From Lysobacteraceae bacterium (GTDB lineage: Bacteria; Pseudomonadota; Gammaproteobacteria; Xanthomonadales; Xanthomonadaceae): a DNA stretch of 16,392 bases. Below the pieces are notes generated by a model that was not told where the DNA came from, made no database searches, and saw only the letters and a list, made by a program, of their open reading frames with translations. Position 1 is the first letter of the stretch, and every line of letters starts with the position of its first letter. Below, in pieces: positions 14,400 through 16,392 of the stretch. The position numbers and the translations under genes are program-made. Location of the stretch: positions 1 through 16,392 of the forward strand of contig DMHI01000009.1 of NCBI GenBank assembly GCA_003449515.1, read 5' to 3'.

Positions 14400-14550
14400 C
14401 GCTGAGCTTGCCGGGTCACGGTGAATTGTGTCCCGATGCGGTAGATCGATGATCCGCTACATCGCCCTCGTGTTGCCTCCCAGCAGACAGCCGCCGGCCT
14501 CGAAAACCGGTGAACCATCAATTCATCGAATCTGTTTCTAGGAGACAACC
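14400..14550 (+). promoter_or_regulatory. Long 5' leader of the cold-shock gene
   Basis: About 150 untranslated bases separate the predicted transcription start from the ATG. This is close to the roughly 160-base leader of E. coli cspA, whose RNA refolds with temperature. Short inverted repeats are present, such as GCG(gta)GATC at 14438-14447 against GATCCGC at 14451-14457. AGGAG at 14540-14544 lies six bases from the ATG. Thermosensing is inferred from length and gene identity only. Confidence 0.45.
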
Positions 14551-14760
14551 ATGTCCGATCGTCAGACCGGCACCGTCAAGTGGTTCAACGACGCCAAGGG
14601 CTTCGGCTTCATCTCGCGCGATGGCGGCGAAGACCTGTTCGTGCACTTCCGCTCGATCCAGGGCTCGGGCTTCAAGACCCTGAAGGAAGGCCAGAAGGTC
14701 AGCTTCACCGTCGTGAAGGGCCCGAAGGGCCTGCAGGCCGACGCCGTCCAGGCGCTCTGA
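14551..14760 (+). CDS. CspA-family cold-shock protein
   Basis: A 69 aa single-domain cold-shock protein that binds single-stranded RNA and DNA as a chaperone. It has the whole five-stranded OB-fold: GTVKWFNDAKGFGFIS with RNP1 KGFGFI at residues 16-21, RNP2 LFVHF at 29-33, then the IQGSGFKTLKEGQKVSF loop and a final KGLQADAVQAL. The aromatic nucleic-acid-binding residues Trp11, Phe18, Phe20, Phe30, His32 and Phe33 are all present. RNP2 begins with Leu rather than the common Val. Length is standard. The ATG has a strong AGGAG Shine-Dalgarno, a long leader and an intrinsic terminator, so this is a monocistronic unit. Whether it is cold-induced or constitutive cannot be decided from the protein. 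Confidence 0.96.
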   Translation: MSDRQTGTVKWFNDAKGFGFISRDGGEDLFVHFRSIQGSGFKTLKEGQKVSFTVVKGPKGLQADAVQAL

Positions 14761-14786
14761 GCCGCAGCCACGCGCAAGCGTGAACG

Positions 14787-14813
14787 AACCCCGGGCTCGC
14801 GCCCGGGGTTTTT
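14787..14813 (+). terminator. Intrinsic terminator of the cold-shock gene
   Basis: CCCCGGGC (14789-14796), loop TCGC, and GCCCGGGG (14801-14808) form a perfect 8 bp stem flanked by AA and TT, followed by five Ts. It ends about 20 bases before the slyD start, so its T-run sits just ahead of the slyD ribosome binding site. Confidence 0.9.
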
Positions 14814-14833
14814 CATTTTGAAGGAGTTCCCCC

Positions 14834-15316
14834 ATGCAGATCGCCGAGCGCACCGTCGCTTCCTTCCACTACACGCTGACCAGCCCGGAAGGGCAGGTCA
14901 TCGACAGCTCGCGCGGCCGTGAGCCGCTGCCCTACCTGCACGGTGTTGGCCAGATCGTGCCGGGCCTCGAGAAGGCCATGGCCGGTCGCGTTGCCGGCGA
15001 CAGCTTCCAGGTCGTCGTCCCGGCCGCCGAAGGCTACGGCGAGAGCAACCCCGAGATGATGCAGGCCGTGCCGCGTGGTGCCTTCCCGCAGGACGCCGAG
15101 ATCGCGCCGGGCATGCAGTTCGAGGCGCAGGGCCCGATGGGCCCGATCACCGTCGTGGTGACGGCGGTCGATGCCGACACCGTCACCATCGACGCCAACC
15201 ACCCGCTCGCCGGCATGCCGCTGCACTTCGACATCGAGATCGTGGAAGTGCGCGAAGCCTCGGTCGAGGAAGTGCTGCACGGCCACGTGCACGGCGCCGG
15301 CGGCCACGAGCACTGA
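14834..15316 (+). CDS. slyD: FKBP-type peptidyl-prolyl isomerase, SlyD-like
   Basis: A 160 aa cytoplasmic prolyl isomerase and chaperone of the SlyD type. The split FKBP domain is at both ends (YTLTSPEGQVIDSSRG and LPYLHGVGQIVPGLEKAM at the N-terminal side; NHPLAGMPLHFDIEIVEVRE at the C-terminal side). The insert-in-flap chaperone domain lies between them, from about residue 72 to 125 (EGYGESNPEMMQAVPRGAF onward). The C-terminal tail HGHVHGAGGHEH is His-rich, a short version of the E. coli SlyD nickel-binding tail, but without its cysteines. The ATG at 14834 has AAGGAG seven bases upstream. The gene begins just after the cold-shock terminator, so it depends on readthrough or on a promoter inside the upstream gene, and it ends before its own terminator. 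Confidence 0.93.
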   Translation: MQIAERTVASFHYTLTSPEGQVIDSSRGREPLPYLHGVGQIVPGLEKAMAGRVAGDSFQVVVPAAEGYGESNPEMMQAVPRGAFPQDAEIAPGMQFEAQGPMGPITVVVTAVDADTVTIDANHPLAGMPLHFDIEIVEVREASVEEVLHGHVHGAGGHEH

Positions 15317-15378
15317 CGCCGCTGGGGGAGAGCGGCCAACGAGCGGCGACCCCGGCGCAATTCTGTTAAGGTTGTGTT

Positions 15379-15404
15379 ACCCCGCGTTCGGAGCGCGGGG
15401 TTTT
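15379..15404 (+). terminator. Intrinsic terminator after slyD, in the TonB-receptor leader
   Basis: CCCCGCG (15380-15386) pairs with CGCGGGG (15394-15400) across a seven-base loop, followed by TTTT. It lies about 60 bases after the slyD stop and the same distance before the TonB-dependent receptor start. Confidence 0.75.
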
Positions 15405-15461
15405 GCGTTTCCCGGCCAGGACGGCCCCGAATCCCTCTCCCTTCGTCTCCAAGGAAACGAG

Positions 15462-16392
15462 ATGCGCCGCCATCCCCGCACCGCCCTCAACCGCCACGCG
15501 CTCGCGCTGGCCATCGCCCTCGTTCTGCCGACCTTCGCGCTCGCGCAGGACGCTGCCCCGCCCGCCGATGAGGCCGCCAACGACGCCGCCACGCTGGACA
15601 CCATCACGGTGACGGCGACACGCCGCGCCGAGGACGCCCGACAGGTGCCGATCGCGGTGAGTGCGCTGGATGGCGAGAAGCTCGATGTGATCCGCTCGGG
15701 TGCCGACGACATCCGCTTCCTCGCGGCACGCACGCCCAGTCTCAACATCGAATCGTCGTTCGGCCGCGTGTTTCCGCGCTTCTACCTGCGCGGCCTCGGC
15801 AACACCGACTTCGACCTCAACGCCTCGCAGCCGGTCTCGCTGGTGTACGACGATGTCGTGCTGGAGAACGTCACGCTGAAGGGCTTCCCGGTGTTCGACA
15901 TCGACCGCATCGAGGTACTGCGCGGTCCGCAGGGCACGCTGTTCGGCCGCAACACGCCGGCCGGCCTCGTCAAGTTCGACTCGGTGCGGCCTGATTTCGA
16001 GACTTCGGGCTACGGCCGCGTTTCGTTCGGCGAGTTCGACACCGTCAACGCCGAGGGCGCCATCGGCGGCGGGCTCACCGAGACCCTCGCCGGCCGCGCG
16101 TCGGCGCTGTACCAGCGCCGCGGCGACTGGGTGGACAACACCTTCACCGGCACGCGCCGCAATGCCGGCCTCGAGGGCTTCGAGGACATGGCCTTCCGCG
16201 GTCAGCTCCTGCTGCAGGCCAGCGACGACTTCGAGGCGCTGCTCGGCGTGCAGATGCGTCGCCTCGACGGCACGGCGCGCCTGTTCCGCGCCAACATCCT
16301 GACCGCGGATGGCCTGGTGGCCGGCTTCGACCCGGAGAAGGTGTCGATCGACGCGCTGAACCAGCAGGAACTCGACACCGACGGCGCCACGC
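15462..16392 (+). CDS. TonB-dependent outer-membrane receptor, N-terminal part (cut by right window edge)
   Basis: The frame is open from the ATG at 15462 to the end of the window, about 310 codons with no stop. A signal peptide (residues 1-28, ending PTFALA) precedes a TonB box, LDTITVTATRR, near residues 45-55. The plug domain follows: VPIAVSALDGEKLDVI, FYLRGLGNTDFD, SLVYDDVVLENV, IDRIEVLRGPQGTLFGRNTPAGLV. The first strands of the 22-stranded barrel then begin (GYGRVSFGEFDTVNAEGAIGG). The substrate cannot be inferred from this half. The family takes up siderophores, vitamin B12, sugars or other molecules using TonB energy. AAGGAA five bases before the ATG is a good Shine-Dalgarno. The upstream 145 bases contain the slyD terminator and no clear independent promoter. 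Confidence 0.93.
   Translation, partial: MRRHPRTALNRHALALAIALVLPTFALAQDAAPPADEAANDAATLDTITVTATRRAEDARQVPIAVSALDGEKLDVIRSGADDIRFLAARTPSLNIESSFGRVFPRFYLRGLGNTDFDLNASQPVSLVYDDVVLENVTLKGFPVFDIDRIEVLRGPQGTLFGRNTPAGLVKFDSVRPDFETSGYGRVSFGEFDTVNAEGAIGGGLTETLAGRASALYQRRGDWVDNTFTGTRRNAGLEGFEDMAFRGQLLLQASDDFEALLGVQMRRLDGTARLFRANILTADGLVAGFDPEKVSIDALNQQELDTDGAT

Noticed and set aside
1..16392. tRNA, rRNA, CRISPR array, insertion sequence or prophage
   Set aside because: I saw no cloverleaf-like gene, regularly spaced repeats, transposase or integrase motif, or long terminal inverted repeats on either strand.

Overview
This window is GC-rich chromosomal DNA, most likely from a Gammaproteobacterium of the Xanthomonadales/Lysobacterales type. 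This is inferred from the mix of families: RNase D, PhaR, GluQRS, HtpX, RluF, SlyD, a secreted S9 peptidase and a TonB-dependent receptor. Genes are densely packed on both strands. I see no tRNA or rRNA gene, insertion sequence, CRISPR array or prophage gene, and no gene-free stretch longer than about 300 bases.

Layout. At the left edge is the N-terminal part of RNase D (minus). It is divergent from a lipoprotein with a helical N-terminal half and a C-terminal formylglycine-generating-enzyme (SUMF1) fold. Then come the PhaR-type regulator and glutamyl-Q tRNA(Asp) synthetase (both minus), divergent from the membrane protease HtpX. HtpX converges on a DUF2252 protein (minus). Next, on the plus strand, are a PlsC-like membrane acyltransferase and a two-gene operon with its own promoter: an SbtA-family bicarbonate permease and an SbtB-like PII protein. 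A secreted S9 prolyl-oligopeptidase-type peptidase follows on minus, divergent from the 23S rRNA pseudouridine synthase RluF, which ends in a strong intrinsic terminator.

The most distinctive block is a compact four-gene minus-strand cluster (14297 down to 12390). In order of transcription it encodes a small exported Cys/His protein, an unrecognised likely outer-membrane beta-barrel with a His-rich N-terminus, a periplasmic MerP-like heavy-metal-associated protein, and a MerT-like inner-membrane protein. The last two genes overlap. Together they provide one candidate metal-handling component for each layer of the envelope. No merA reductase or merR regulator is visible, so I read this as a possible uncharacterised metal-trafficking system rather than a classical mercury operon.

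The right part holds a cold-shock protein gene with a well-placed promoter and a leader of about 150 nt, then a SlyD-like FKBP isomerase. Each of these two is followed by an intrinsic terminator. A TonB-dependent receptor runs off the right edge.

Most of the window looks like housekeeping core genome. The accessory-looking parts are the SbtAB pair, the metal cluster and the SUMF1 lipoprotein. Functions are assigned from motifs read by eye; no database search was possible.
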